Assembly: GCF_008329435.1 (NCBI RefSeq)
Contig: NZ_NPKN01000002.1
Location: forward strand, 372,001-436,000
Source of the DNA: Rhodanobacter sp. T12-5
Lineage (GTDB): Bacteria > Pseudomonadota > Gammaproteobacteria > Xanthomonadales > Rhodanobacteraceae
Reading direction: 5' to 3'
Length of the DNA: 64,000 bases
The notes under the pieces are model-generated. The model had not been told where the DNA came from, made no database searches, and saw only the letters and a program-made list of their open reading frames with translations. Of this stretch, positions 7,363 through 16,038 are shown in pieces. The number at the start of each line of letters is the position of its first letter. Position 1 is the first letter of the stretch. The position numbers were made by a program, and so were the translations under genes.

Positions 7363-8908
7363 AACGAGGCTTCTGCCTCGCGCATGTGGTCATTCGACGG
7401 CAGCCTGCACCGTTGCCTGCGGATACGGAAACAATTTCTCCAGCGGAATCGACAGCCCGTCGTCGCCGACCACGCGGCAATGTCCGCGGTTGAGCTGACG
7501 CGATTCGCTGACACCGCAGCTGCGCGATGATGCCGACTTCCTTCATCACGTTCTTCGCGTAGTGGAATACCCGCTCGCTCTTGTCGGTCACCACCAGGCC
7601 GCGCTGCAGTTTCGGGTTCTGCGTGGTGATGCCGGTGGGACAGGTATTGCGGTTGCACTGCAATGACTGGATGCAGCCCAGCGCCAGCATGAAGCCGCGC
7701 GCGGAGTTGACGAAGTCCGCGCCGATCGACAGCGCCCATGCCACGTCGTAGGCGGTGATGCACTTGCCCGAGCAGACCACCTTGATGCGCTCGCGCAGAC
7801 CCTTGACGATCAGCATGTCGAGCAGTGCCGGCAGCGCCTCGTGCAGCGGCAGGCCGACGCCTTCCATCAGGGTTTGCGGCGCCGCGCCGGTGCCGCCCTC
7901 GGAGCCGTCGACGATGATGAAATCCGGCGCGCTGGCGATGCCGCGCTTGTGCACTTCATCACAGAGCTCGCCGATCCACTCCACCCCGCCGAGCACCGCC
8001 TTGAAGCCGACCGGCTTGCCGGTGAGCTCGCGGATGTGCCCGATGCTGTCCATCAGCTGCGACACGTTGCCGATGTCCAGGTGCCGGTTCGGGCTCTGCG
8101 AATCCTCGCCGACCGGAATGCCGCGGATCGCGGCAATCTCGGCGGTGACCTTGGCACCGGGCAGAAGGCCGCCCATGCCGGGCTTGGCGCCCTGGCCCAG
8201 CTTGATGCTGACCATCTTCACCTGCTTGTGCGCGCAGATTGCCAACAGCTTGGCGTCGTCGAGTTTGCCCTCGGGCGTGCGCACGCCGTACTTGGCGGTG
8301 CCGATCTCGAAGATGATGTCGCAGCCGCCTTCGAGGTGATACGGCGCCAACCCGCCCTCGCCGGTATCCATCCAGATGCCTGCCTTGGCCGCGCCGCGCG
8401 ACAGCGCGCGCACCGCCGGAGCCGACAGCGCGCCGAAACTCATCGCGGAAATATTGAAGAATGCGGCGTGGCTGTACGGCTCGCGCGCATACGGCCCGAT
8501 CGTCACCGGCACCGGCGCGAGGTGATCCGTGCCGAGGTCGGGAAAGGCTGCATTGACGAAGAACGGCACGCCCTCGGCGCGCAGGTCGCGACTGGAGCCG
8601 AACGCGCTGGTGTTGTCGACGTCCTTGGCGGCGCGATACACCCAGGTGCGCTGCGCGCGGTTGAACGGCATTTCCTCGCGATCGCTGGAATACAGGTACT
8701 GGCGGAAGAATTCGCCCAGATGCAGGAACCAGTAGCGGAAATGGCCGATGATCGGGAAGTTGCGCAGCACCGCGTTGCCGGTCTGGTTGCGGTCGACTAC
8801 CCAGGTCGCCAGCACCACCACCACGAACAGTACCAGCAACAACACGAACAGCACCGCAAATGTTTCCACCAGCACGACCAGCCAGTGCGCAAAACCCGTC
8901 GATTCCAT
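7313..8908 (-). CDS. FMN-binding glutamate synthase-like protein, C-terminus frameshifted
   Basis: Homologous to the FMN/Fe-S domain of glutamate synthase (GltB-like), with an N-terminal membrane helix (about residues 10-30). The core is intact: ISAMSFGALSAPAVRALSRG, SIKLGQGAKPGMGG, VDGSEGGTGAAP, and the Cys-containing ARGFMLALGCIQSLQCNRNT. After KEVGIIAQ the encoded tail turns into an Arg/Pro-rich, non-conserved stretch. In the next frame the natural ending continues (CGVSESRQLNRGHCRVVGDD, then IPLEKLFPYPQATV) to a TGA at 7390-7392. One extra base or two missing bases at about 7517-7524 explain this. ATG 8908 has GAGGGG upstream. If the shift is real, the protein ends with about 70 abnormal residues. 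Confidence 0.85.
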   Translation of the reverse strand: MESTGFAHWLVVLVETFAVLFVLLLVLFVVVVLATWVVDRNQTGNAVLRNFPIIGHFRYWFLHLGEFFRQYLYSSDREEMPFNRAQRTWVYRAAKDVDNTSAFGSSRDLRAEGVPFFVNAAFPDLGTDHLAPVPVTIGPYAREPYSHAAFFNISAMSFGALSAPAVRALSRGAAKAGIWMDTGEGGLAPYHLEGGCDIIFEIGTAKYGVRTPEGKLDDAKLLAICAHKQVKMVSIKLGQGAKPGMGGLLPGAKVTAEIAAIRGIPVGEDSQSPNRHLDIGNVSQLMDSIGHIRELTGKPVGFKAVLGGVEWIGELCDEVHKRGIASAPDFIIVDGSEGGTGAAPQTLMEGVGLPLHEALPALLDMLIVKGLRERIKVVCSGKCITAYDVAWALSIGADFVNSARGFMLALGCIQSLQCNRNTCPTGITTQNPKLQRGLVVTDKSERVFHYAKNVMKEVGIIAQLRCQRIASAQPRTLPRGRRRRAVDSAGEIVSVSAGNGAGCRRMTTCARQKPRSRSSPPNPRQCVPAAA

Positions 8909-8982
8909 CGTGTTTCCCCTCGTCAAAACGCTTTCATGTGTGGATCGGTGTACGGCTCGGCCCGTAAAGCCTATCGCAAAGC

Positions 8983-9051
8983 CCTGTGGGAGCGGCTTCA
9001 GCCGCGATGCTTTTGTCGGACAAGCATCGCGGCTGAAGCCGCTCCCACAGG
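8983..9051. repeat. palindromic REP-like element, copy A
   Basis: Perfect 30-base inverted repeat with a 9-base spacer, between purT and the glutamate-synthase-like gene. Each arm is itself a small hairpin (GCGGC-TTCA-GCCGC) preceded by TGTGGGA and followed by GATGCTT. Related copies lie at 39836 and 46034. The layout (GGGAG head, then hairpin) resembles REP sequences mobilised by RAYT transposases in other gammaproteobacteria; no RAYT gene is in the window. Confidence 0.85.
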
Positions 9052-9055
9052 AGCC

Positions 9056-10237
9056 TCACAACTCGATGCGCAATTTCCCCGCCGCGCGCACCGCCTTGCC
9101 CACGGCCGCTTCCAGCGAATCGGCGCGGGCCAGCGTCACGGCCATGCGCCGGCGTCCCTTCACTTCCGGCTTGCCGAAAATGCGCAGCTGGGTATCGGGC
9201 TCGGCCAGCGCGTCGGCCACGCCGTGATAGCGTGGCCCGGCACCGTCGCCCTCCACCAGCACGGCGCACGACGCCGACGGCCCGTACTGATGAATCACCG
9301 GAATCGGCAGGCCGAGGATCGCCCGTGCATGCAGCGCGAACTCGGAGAACTCCTGCGAGATCAAGGTGACCAGGCCGGTGTCGTGCGGCCGCGGACTGAC
9401 CTCGGAGAAGATCACCGCGTCGCCCTTCACGAAAAATTCCACGCCGAACACGCCCCAGCCGCCCAGCGCGCCGGTGACCGCCGCGGCCTGCCGCTGTGCC
9501 TCGGCCAGTGCGGCATCGCTCATCGGTTGCGGCTGCCACGATTCGCGGTAGTCGCCGTCCTCCTGGCGATGACCGATCGGCGCGCAGAAGCTCACGCCGT
9601 CGGTGTGCCGCACGGTGAGCATGGTGATCTCGTAGTCGAAATCGACGAAGCCCTCGACGATCACCCGGCCCCTGCCGGCGCGTCCGCCGGATTGCGCGTA
9701 GTCCCATGCATGCTGCAGCTCGTCGGCGCTGCGCACCACGCTCTGGCCCTTGCCGGATGAGCTCATCACCGGCTTGATCACGAACGGATAGCCGATCGCG
9801 GCGGCCGCTTCGCGATACTGCGTTTCGTCGTCGCAGAAGCGATAAGGCGAGGTCGGCAGCTGCAGTTCCTCGGCGGCCAGCTTGCGGATGCCTTCGCGGT
9901 CCATCGTCAGCCACGCCGCGCGAGCCGTGGGAATCACCCGCTGCCCTTCCTTCTCCAGCTCGATCAGGGTCGCCGTGTGGATCGCCTCGATCTCCGGCAC
10001 CACCAGGTCGGGCTTTTCCCGCTCGATGACCGCGCGCAGCGCCTTGCCATCGAGCATGTCGACGACGTGACTGCGATGGGCGACCTGCATCGCCGGCGCG
10101 TTCGCGTAGCGATCCACGGCGATCACCTCGACCGCGTAGCGCTGCAGCTCGATCGCCACCTCCTTGCCCAGCTCGCCCGCACCGAGCAGCAGGACGCGCA
10201 ATGCATGAGGGGAATCAGGGGTGCCAAAAGGCTTCAT
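9056..10237 (-). CDS. purT: formate-dependent phosphoribosylglycinamide formyltransferase
   Basis: A 393-residue PurT, matching E. coli length. It makes formyl-GAR from GAR, formate and ATP in purine synthesis. The N-terminal Rossmann-like preATP-grasp part is [18 protein letters not shown]; the ATP-grasp part contains [35 protein letters not shown] and [13 protein letters not shown] 10237 (MKPFGTP) is chosen because the extra upstream residues in frame are not family-like. Downstream lies REP-like element A. Confidence 0.95.
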   Translation of the reverse strand: MKPFGTPDSPHALRVLLLGAGELGKEVAIELQRYAVEVIAVDRYANAPAMQVAHRSHVVDMLDGKALRAVIEREKPDLVVPEIEAIHTATLIELEKEGQRVIPTARAAWLTMDREGIRKLAAEELQLPTSPYRFCDDETQYREAAAAIGYPFVIKPVMSSSGKGQSVVRSADELQHAWDYAQSGGRAGRGRVIVEGFVDFDYEITMLTVRHTDGVSFCAPIGHRQEDGDYRESWQPQPMSDAALAEAQRQAAAVTGALGGWGVFGVEFFVKGDAVIFSEVSPRPHDTGLVTLISQEFSEFALHARAILGLPIPVIHQYGPSASCAVLVEGDGAGPRYHGVADALAEPDTQLRIFGKPEVKGRRRMAVTLARADSLEAAVGKAVRAAGKLRIEL

Positions 10238-10318
10238 CTGGGGATTCCGGCAAAACCCCATTGTAAACGCGTCGGGCGAGGTCACCAGATCGGCGGCGAC
10301 GGCCGGCTTTGCAAGCCG

Positions 10319-10738
10319 TCAATCGGCGGTCGCGGCCATCGCCTGCAGTTCGGGCAGTCGGAGCAAACGGGTCCTCGCATGCGACTGGCCGGTCACGTAC
10401 AGCCACGGCCCGCGCAATGCGATCGACTTCACTCGCGGCATTCCGTCATCCGTGCCGAACCGGTCCAGCGGACGGCCATCGCGCGCGTCGTAGACAACCA
10501 GCTCCCGCGTCGATGGATCGACCACCAGCAACCAGTCATGACTGGCGTCCTGCCAGCGCACCAACTGGCTGGCTGGCACCACTCCTGTCGCGACATCGGT
10601 TGCCGGCGACCACGACCACCACAGGCCGAGCGACGACAGCACGAACAGAATGACGCCCGCGGTGCGCAGGCCACCAAAGAAACCACCAGGCGGCCACGCG
10701 ACACGGAACCGATGACGAAGGGCGATCTGCACGTTCAT
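10319..10738 (-). CDS. small membrane-anchored hypothetical protein
   Basis: About 139 residues. There is a basic N-terminus, one transmembrane helix at about residues 25-45 (TAGVILFVLSSLGLWWSW), then a periplasmic part with beta-propeller-blade-like phrasing (WLLVVDPSTRELVVYDARDG, GPWLYVTGQSH). Only one or two blades would fit, so it may be a fragment or an accessory protein. The start is uncertain: ATG 10738 and ATG 10762 are both possible and neither has a clear ribosome site. No recognised family. Confidence 0.55.
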   Translation of the reverse strand: MNVQIALRHRFRVAWPPGGFFGGLRTAGVILFVLSSLGLWWSWSPATDVATGVVPASQLVRWQDASHDWLLVVDPSTRELVVYDARDGRPLDRFGTDDGMPRVKSIALRGPWLYVTGQSHARTRLLRLPELQAMAATAD

Positions 10739-10786
10739 GCCGGGACCATCGCAGTCCGGCATGACGTTCGATGACGCCCGCAAGAC

Positions 10787-11164
10787 CTAAACGTTACGCG
10801 TGCGCAACGTCCACCCAAGCGCCAGCCAGCCCGCGACGAAAGCCAGTCCGCCGAACGGCGTGATCACGCCGCACCAGCGTGGTGCACCCAGCGCCAGCGC
10901 ATACAGGCTGCCGCTGAACAACACGATGCCGAGCGCGAACGCCGCGATTGCGAAACGCCCGCTGCGGCCACGTCCGAACCCTGCAGCCAGAACCAATGCC
11001 AGCGCGTGCCAGACGTGGTAGTTCACCGCCGTTTGCCACAGCTCTCGACTCTGCGCATCCAGCACGCCGCGCAGGGCGTGTGCGCCGAATGCGCCCAGCA
11101 GCACGGCGCTGGCGCCGGCCAGACCGATCAGGAGACCCATGCGTGTGCTGACAGTTTGTCGCAT
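10787..11164 (-). CDS. DUF423 family membrane protein
   Basis: A 125-residue inner-membrane protein with four hydrophobic segments. The signature GAFGAHALRG near residue 25 and the LFSGSLYALAL and ITPFGGLAFVAGW segments are typical of DUF423 (YgdD-like). ATG 11164 has AGGGGA about 11 bases upstream; a later ATG (11140) would trim eight residues. It is divergent from the SCO1-like gene, so the 11165-11246 gap must hold both promoters. Function unknown in the family. Confidence 0.85.
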   Translation of the reverse strand: MRQTVSTRMGLLIGLAGASAVLLGAFGAHALRGVLDAQSRELWQTAVNYHVWHALALVLAAGFGRGRSGRFAIAAFALGIVLFSGSLYALALGAPRWCGVITPFGGLAFVAGWLALGWTLRTRNV

Positions 11165-11246
11165 CGTGCTCGAATCCCCTGGCCGACGAACCCGGGGGCG
11201 CGGTCGGTGTCGTATGCTTGAACGGATGAAGATTCCGGATTCTCGC

Positions 11247-11864
11247 ATGAAGCCCCGTCACCGGCTGCGCGCCACCCTGCTGCTGTTGCTGCTCGTCACC
11301 GGTCTGCTGCTCGGCGGCTGCCAGCATGATGCGCCGCTGCCGTTCCGGCTGACCAATATCAGCGGCCACATGCCCGACCTCGATTTCCATCTCACCGACG
11401 ACAACGGCAAGGCCGTCACCGGCGCCGATTACCGCGGCAAGGTGGTGCTGTTGTACTTCGGCTACACCCATTGCCCCGACGTCTGCCCCCTGACCCTGGC
11501 GCAGTTGCACGTGGTGATGCAGCGGCTGGGTCCGCTGGCCGATGGCGCGCGGATCCTGTTCGTCAGCGTCGATCCGGCGCGCGACACGCCTGCGGTGATG
11601 CACGCCTACGTCAAGGCGTTCGACCCACGCGCCGTGGGCCTGGTCGGCGACGCGCGCAAGGTCGAGGCGTTGAGCAAGCGTTACCGATCAGCGTTCACCC
11701 GCGAACCCAGCTCGGCTGATGGCGCCTACGAGGTCAGCCACAGTTCGGCGATCTACGTGTTCGATCGCGACGGCAAGGCACGGCTGCTGGCCACGCCTTC
11801 CGCTTCGCGGGACGATCTCGTGCACGACCTGCACCTGTTGCTTGCCACCGGAGCCAGCCAATGA
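11247..11864 (+). CDS. SCO1/SenC family copper chaperone lipoprotein
   Basis: About 205 residues, a membrane-anchored thioredoxin-fold copper protein that helps build the CuA site of cytochrome oxidase. The signal and lipobox are clear (LLLLLLVTGLLLGGC). Copper ligands are present: both Cys of YTHCPDVCPLTLAQ and the His of YEVSHSSAIYVFD. ATG 11247 gives a normal signal peptide (MKPRHRLRA...); ATG 11226 is an alternative. Its stop overlaps the PCuAC gene start (ATGA), so the two are an operon, with a CtaG-like gene convergent downstream. Confidence 0.9.
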   Translation: MKPRHRLRATLLLLLLVTGLLLGGCQHDAPLPFRLTNISGHMPDLDFHLTDDNGKAVTGADYRGKVVLLYFGYTHCPDVCPLTLAQLHVVMQRLGPLADGARILFVSVDPARDTPAVMHAYVKAFDPRAVGLVGDARKVEALSKRYRSAFTREPSSADGAYEVSHSSAIYVFDRDGKARLLATPSASRDDLVHDLHLLLATGASQ

Positions 11865-12367
11865 AGCCGTCCGCTCTTTCGTTTCTGCTCGGCAGCCTGC
11901 TGCTGGCCGGCGGCGTCCACGCCACCGCCGCCGAACATGTGCATGCCAGTCACGCATGGATCCGCGTGTTGCCCGGCACACTGCCGGCCGGCGCGTACGT
12001 CACGCTGGAAAACGATGGCGATCAACCGGTCGCGTTGAGCGGCGCCAGCAGCACGGTATATGCCGACGTGATGCTGCATCACAGCTCGACCGCGGGCGGC
12101 ATGAGCCGCATGACGATGGTCGATGCGCTGACCGTGCCGGCGCATGGCAAGGCGGTGCTGGCGCCGGCCGGCTATCACCTGATGCTGATGCAGGCCAGCG
12201 CACCGGTAAAACCGGGCGACACGGTAAAGCTGACGCTCACTTTCACCGACGGCAGCACCCTGCCCACCGATTTCATCGCTCGTCCGGCCAACGCCATGGA
12301 TGCCGGCGAGAACCACGCCATGCCACCCATGGAACATGGCGCCATGCCGCACGACAGCGGTCACTGA
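11861..12367 (+). CDS. PCuAC family periplasmic copper chaperone
   Basis: A 168-residue exported protein with a signal peptide ending at about ATAAEHVHA. The PCu(A)C domain shows the Met/His copper site (VMLHHSSTAGGMSRM), preceded by HAWIRVLPGTLPAGAYVTL. The C-terminal tail is Met/His rich (HAMPPMEHGAMPHDSGH), a likely extra copper-binding tail. In this family PCuAC carries Cu(I) to SCO or directly to CuA. Start overlaps the stop of the SCO gene by four bases, supporting joint work in oxidase copper loading. Confidence 0.92.
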   Translation: MKPSALSFLLGSLLLAGGVHATAAEHVHASHAWIRVLPGTLPAGAYVTLENDGDQPVALSGASSTVYADVMLHHSSTAGGMSRMTMVDALTVPAHGKAVLAPAGYHLMLMQASAPVKPGDTVKLTLTFTDGSTLPTDFIARPANAMDAGENHAMPPMEHGAMPHDSGH

Positions 12368-12380
12368 CCCGGCGCGAAGT

Positions 12381-13292
12381 TCAATCCGGCACTCCCGTGT
12401 CGACCACCGTGGATGTGCGCCGCGTGCCGGACTTGCGCGGCGGCCGGCGCGGCAGGCGGCCGTTGCGCGATAGTCGCAGCCACTGGCGCAGCGCCATCAG
12501 CCCACCGATCGATTCCAGCAGCGCCGACGGCACCCAGATGATCACGCCGCCGATCAACTGCCCGGTGAGCACGTTGAAGGTGAACGCGCGGCCGCAGATC
12601 TCGAAGATCGGGTACAGGTCGGTCTTGGAGAACGTGATGATCGCACCAGCCAATATCTGCGGCGTCATGGTGATCGCCGGCGACAGCACGCGCAGCCCGG
12701 CGGTCATCCGCCCCGGCGGATGCGGCCGGTGGTCGAGCACCAGCGACCAGTACGCGAAACCGCTGACCAACATGCTCCAGTTCATGAAGCGGTAGATGCG
12801 CCAGTCCAGCATGGCGAGCGTCTGCATGGACGGGATCAGCCAGATCAGGATGAAGGCAATGAACAACAACGTCGCCACGGTCGGATTCAGCAGCACGCCG
12901 CTGACGATCCGCCACGGCCAGGAACGGCGCAGCGGTTGCAGCAGACGTACCCGCCAGGCCAACGGCAGGCCGGCGCGCAGCACCGTGCCGGGGAACGCGG
13001 TGACGATCAGCAGCGGCGCCAGGTGATGCAGCAGCAGTTGCTGGATCCTGTGCATGAAGAACTCATGCTCGGCGTAGTAATCCAGGTAGGTGTGCAGCGA
13101 CAGGTAGATGATCGCCATGCCGGTCCAGAATGCCAGCTTGCGGCTGAAGCTCACCGGCAGCCGGCGGCTGCCGCGCAGATACAGCACGCAGGTCAGCACG
13201 AAGCTCGCGAGGAATACCCACGAAAACTCCCACGGCACGATCCATTTCAACAACGTTGCGATCACGATGACGCTACCAGCCGCTCGATCCAC
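12381..13292 (-). CDS. cytochrome c oxidase assembly protein, caa3 CtaG-like
   Basis: Up to 303 residues with about seven transmembrane helices, matching the CtaG/DUF1404-type assembly factor of caa3 oxidases (FFMHRIQQLLLHHLAPLLIV, LTGQLIGGVIIWVPSALLES). His-rich membrane segments suit copper or heme handling. It is convergent with the SCO1-PCuAC operon, 13 bases from the PCuAC stop, so the three proteins form a local oxidase-assembly set. The start is uncertain: GTG at 13292 or a GTG at 13265; no ATG is well placed. The C-terminal tail is basic. Confidence 0.82.
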   Translation of the reverse strand: MDRAAGSVIVIATLLKWIVPWEFSWVFLASFVLTCVLYLRGSRRLPVSFSRKLAFWTGMAIIYLSLHTYLDYYAEHEFFMHRIQQLLLHHLAPLLIVTAFPGTVLRAGLPLAWRVRLLQPLRRSWPWRIVSGVLLNPTVATLLFIAFILIWLIPSMQTLAMLDWRIYRFMNWSMLVSGFAYWSLVLDHRPHPPGRMTAGLRVLSPAITMTPQILAGAIITFSKTDLYPIFEICGRAFTFNVLTGQLIGGVIIWVPSALLESIGGLMALRQWLRLSRNGRLPRRPPRKSGTRRTSTVVDTGVPD

Positions 13293-13383
13293 GCCGGCAG
13301 GCGCCGGCGACTGCCCAGCATAATGCCGCGCACGCCCTGAGTCTGCCGCCGCCGCGGCGCGAGGTTGCGACAGATTGCCGCCG

Positions 13384-15300
13384 TCACCGCCGCGCGCGGC
13401 TGTGGCGCGTGCGGCGCCAGCCGTACAGCAGGCCGATCAGCACCAGCAGCGCCGGCACCAGCACGATGTTGATGACCTTCACGCGCAGGCCGAGCGCGTC
13501 GATCTCGGCGTTGAGCTGGTGTTGCACTTCGCGCAGTTCCTTGTTGATCGCCAGCTGACGCTGGCGGAACTGCTCGATCTCGCGGCGCTGTTCGGCGGTG
13601 ACGGTGCCTCCGCGGCTGCCCTTGGCAGGCTGCAGTTCGTCCAGCCGGCGCCGGGTATCGGCCAGCTCCTGCTCCAGCTCCTGCTCCTTCTGCAGGAATT
13701 TCTGGTCGGCCACGTTGCGCAGTGCCTGCACGCGCGTGAACGGCCGTTGCGAGGTGGAGCGACCGCGGATCGACAGCAAGGCGGACGAGCCGCTGAGGTT
13801 GTCGACCAGGTTGGTGACGAAGTCGCCGTTGTTGGCAAACACCTGCATCATCGTCTGGCCCAGCAGGTTCTGCGGCTCGACCCAGAGCCGGTCGCTGAGC
13901 AGGTCGGTATCGGCGACCAGGATCACTTCGGCATTCGGCGCCGAACGGGCGCGATATCCCGGCTGATTGGCGCGCTCGGGAAAGGCGCTGTCGAACGTGC
14001 CGCGCAGGCGCGCCGCCAGTACGTAGTTGCTGTTGTCCGGTTGGTAACCCTGCAGCAACGTGGTCGGATCGTTGCTCGCATCGAGCACGCGCTGGGTCGG
14101 CACCACCTCCGCTTCGCGGCTGCTCTGCAGCAGCGGGATCAGGCGCGTGCGCGCATCCTGCGCCAGGTCGAAATAGCCGACGGTGGACACGTTGATCCGC
14201 TGCAGGCTGGCGGTGACGGCATCGTTGCGGTTGAGCTCCTGCGCGCCGAGGTCGAGCATCGCCGGGTGATTGAGGCTGCTGCCGCCCAGTTCGATCTGCA
14301 GCGCGCGGGCACGGTCCAGCACGATTTTGCGCGGGTCGTAGAGCACGCCCCACGCGGCGAACAAGCGCGGCAGGTCCGAGCTGTGATCGGGGAAAGTCGT
14401 GCTGTCGGCGCCGTAGGGCGTGCCGTCCAGCTCCGCGTCGGGATCGACGAAAACCACCAGATGTCCGCCACGCAGAACGTACTGGTCGATCGCGTATTGC
14501 GCGTCGACCGGCAGCTGCCGGGGCTGGATCAGCAGCAGTACCTTTATGCTGTCGTCGACATGCTGCAGGCTGGCCGCGTCGAGCATCTTCACGTCGAACA
14601 GCTGGCCGATCTGCTGCATCACCGTCCATGGCTGTTGTCCGAGCACCGGATTGCCATCGACCGGCAGCGAACTGATCACCCCGATCGGCGGCTTGCTGGT
14701 CTGGTTCAGTTCGTACAGCAGCTTGGCGATGTCGTACTCGAGGAATGCCTCGCGCGACGGATCGAAGAACGGGATCGCCAGGCTTCTCTCCGGCACGCGC
14801 TCTTCCGCCCCCTCCGCTTCGAGGCCGCCTGACATGGCACTGCCGGCGAGGCCGAAAAACACCCGTTCGCCGTTGCTGCCGCCGTTCGCCGCGGTCAGCC
14901 CGCTGCCTTCGGCACTGGCCTCGTCGTCGGAGTACGGCACCGGGTCGACGATCTGCAGGCGGATCGTGCCGTGCGAGCGCGCCACCATCTCCTGCAGCAT
15001 TTCGCGTACGCGCTGCTCGTAGCTGCGCAACTGCGGCAGGTCGCGGGTGGCATGATCGGAGAAATAGAGGGTCAGTCGCAGCGGTCGTTGCAGCGTATCG
15101 ACGATGTGCACGGTCCCTGGCGTCAGGGTGTACAGCTGATCGGTGGTCAGATCGATCCGCGAAGCATGCAGCCAGCGGCTGCTGGCCACGATGAGGGGCA
15201 CGAAGACCAGCACCAGCAACACCAGCCCGCCATAAAGCAGGGTGCGCCGGCTGAAGCGCAGCGGTTCGCTCATGCGGGAGGGAAGGCGCAGGCGGCGCAT
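13384..15300 (-). CDS. gldG: GldG-like ABC-system periplasmic/auxiliary membrane protein
   Basis: A 638-residue protein of the GldG/ABC_transp_aux family. There is a helix near the N-terminus (TLLYGGLVLLVLVFVPLIV), a long soluble part starting SRIDLTTDQLYTLTPGTV, and a C-terminal helix (VINIVLVPALLVLIGLLYGW) after a coiled coil (about residues 545-605, rich in Glu/Gln/Arg). It directly follows the permease gene (three-base gap) and completes a GldA-GldF-GldG-type exporter. In Bacteroidetes this ABC system supports gliding; in gammaproteobacteria its role is unclear. ATG 15273 (MSEPLRF) is an alternative start. Confidence 0.85.
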   Translation of the reverse strand: MRRLRLPSRMSEPLRFSRRTLLYGGLVLLVLVFVPLIVASSRWLHASRIDLTTDQLYTLTPGTVHIVDTLQRPLRLTLYFSDHATRDLPQLRSYEQRVREMLQEMVARSHGTIRLQIVDPVPYSDDEASAEGSGLTAANGGSNGERVFFGLAGSAMSGGLEAEGAEERVPERSLAIPFFDPSREAFLEYDIAKLLYELNQTSKPPIGVISSLPVDGNPVLGQQPWTVMQQIGQLFDVKMLDAASLQHVDDSIKVLLLIQPRQLPVDAQYAIDQYVLRGGHLVVFVDPDAELDGTPYGADSTTFPDHSSDLPRLFAAWGVLYDPRKIVLDRARALQIELGGSSLNHPAMLDLGAQELNRNDAVTASLQRINVSTVGYFDLAQDARTRLIPLLQSSREAEVVPTQRVLDASNDPTTLLQGYQPDNSNYVLAARLRGTFDSAFPERANQPGYRARSAPNAEVILVADTDLLSDRLWVEPQNLLGQTMMQVFANNGDFVTNLVDNLSGSSALLSIRGRSTSQRPFTRVQALRNVADQKFLQKEQELEQELADTRRRLDELQPAKGSRGGTVTAEQRREIEQFRQRQLAINKELREVQHQLNAEIDALGLRVKVINIVLVPALLVLIGLLYGWRRTRHSRARR

Positions 15301-15303
15301 GCG

Positions 15304-16038
15304 TCAGCGCGTCCGTTTCAGGTCGAGCAGCAGCACGCCGGCGACCAGCCAGCCGACCATGCTGAGCAGGAAGTACACCAGGTCGCGCATGTCCAGCACG
15401 CCGCGCGCGATCGCCTCGAAATGCCGCAGCATGGACAGGTGCGCCACCGCATTGATCAATTTTCGTGGCACGGTACCGGAGAAGAAGTCGAGCACCTGCG
15501 GCTGCCCGACCAGGATCAGCAGCACGCACACCAGCGCGGTCAGGATGAAGGCTACCACCTGGCTGCGGGTCAACGCCGACAGGCAGGCGCCGATCGCGAT
15601 GAAGGTGCCGGCCATCAGCCAGCTGCCGAGATAGCCGGCCAGGATCACGCCGTTGTCCGGCGACCCCAGGTAATTGACGGTGATCCAGATCGGAAACGTC
15701 AGCACCAGCGCGAGCCCGATGAACAGCCACGCGGCGAAGAACTTGCCGAGCATCGCCTGCCACAGCGTCAGCGGCAGCGTCAGCAGCAGCTCCAGCGTGC
15801 CGCCCTTGGCCTCCTCCGCCCACATGCGCATGGTGATCGCCGGCACCAGGATCAGGTACAGCCACGGGTGCATCACGAAGAACGGTTGCAGGTCGGCCTG
15901 CCCGCGCTCGTAGAAATCGCCGGCGTAGAAAGTGAGGATGCCGGCCAGAACCAGGAAGATCACCAGGAAAACATACGCCACCGGAGTCACGAAGTAGCTG
16001 CGCAATTCGCGCCGCAACACGGCGCTGACCGGGCTCAT
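15304..16038 (-). CDS. gldF: ABC-2 type permease, GldF-like
   Basis: A 244-residue integral membrane protein with six helices, beginning MSPVSAVLRRELRSYFVTPV, the usual ABC-2 permease start. It contains the PAITMRMWAEEAKGGTLELL segment typical of GldF/NosY-like permeases. ATG 16038 overlaps the ATPase stop by four bases (ATGA), and the GldG gene follows after three bases, so the three genes are one operon. The frame stays open far upstream, but that part is the mirror of the ATPase gene in another frame. Confidence 0.88.
   Translation of the reverse strand: MSPVSAVLRRELRSYFVTPVAYVFLVIFLVLAGILTFYAGDFYERGQADLQPFFVMHPWLYLILVPAITMRMWAEEAKGGTLELLLTLPLTLWQAMLGKFFAAWLFIGLALVLTFPIWITVNYLGSPDNGVILAGYLGSWLMAGTFIAIGACLSALTRSQVVAFILTALVCVLLILVGQPQVLDFFSGTVPRKLINAVAHLSMLRHFEAIARGVLDMRDLVYFLLSMVGWLVAGVLLLDLKRTR

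Noticed and set aside
9013..9060. REP-like element A as the purT terminator
   Set aside because: The stem is very stable, but no T-run follows in purT direction and the same structure recurs elsewhere, so it is listed as a repeat.
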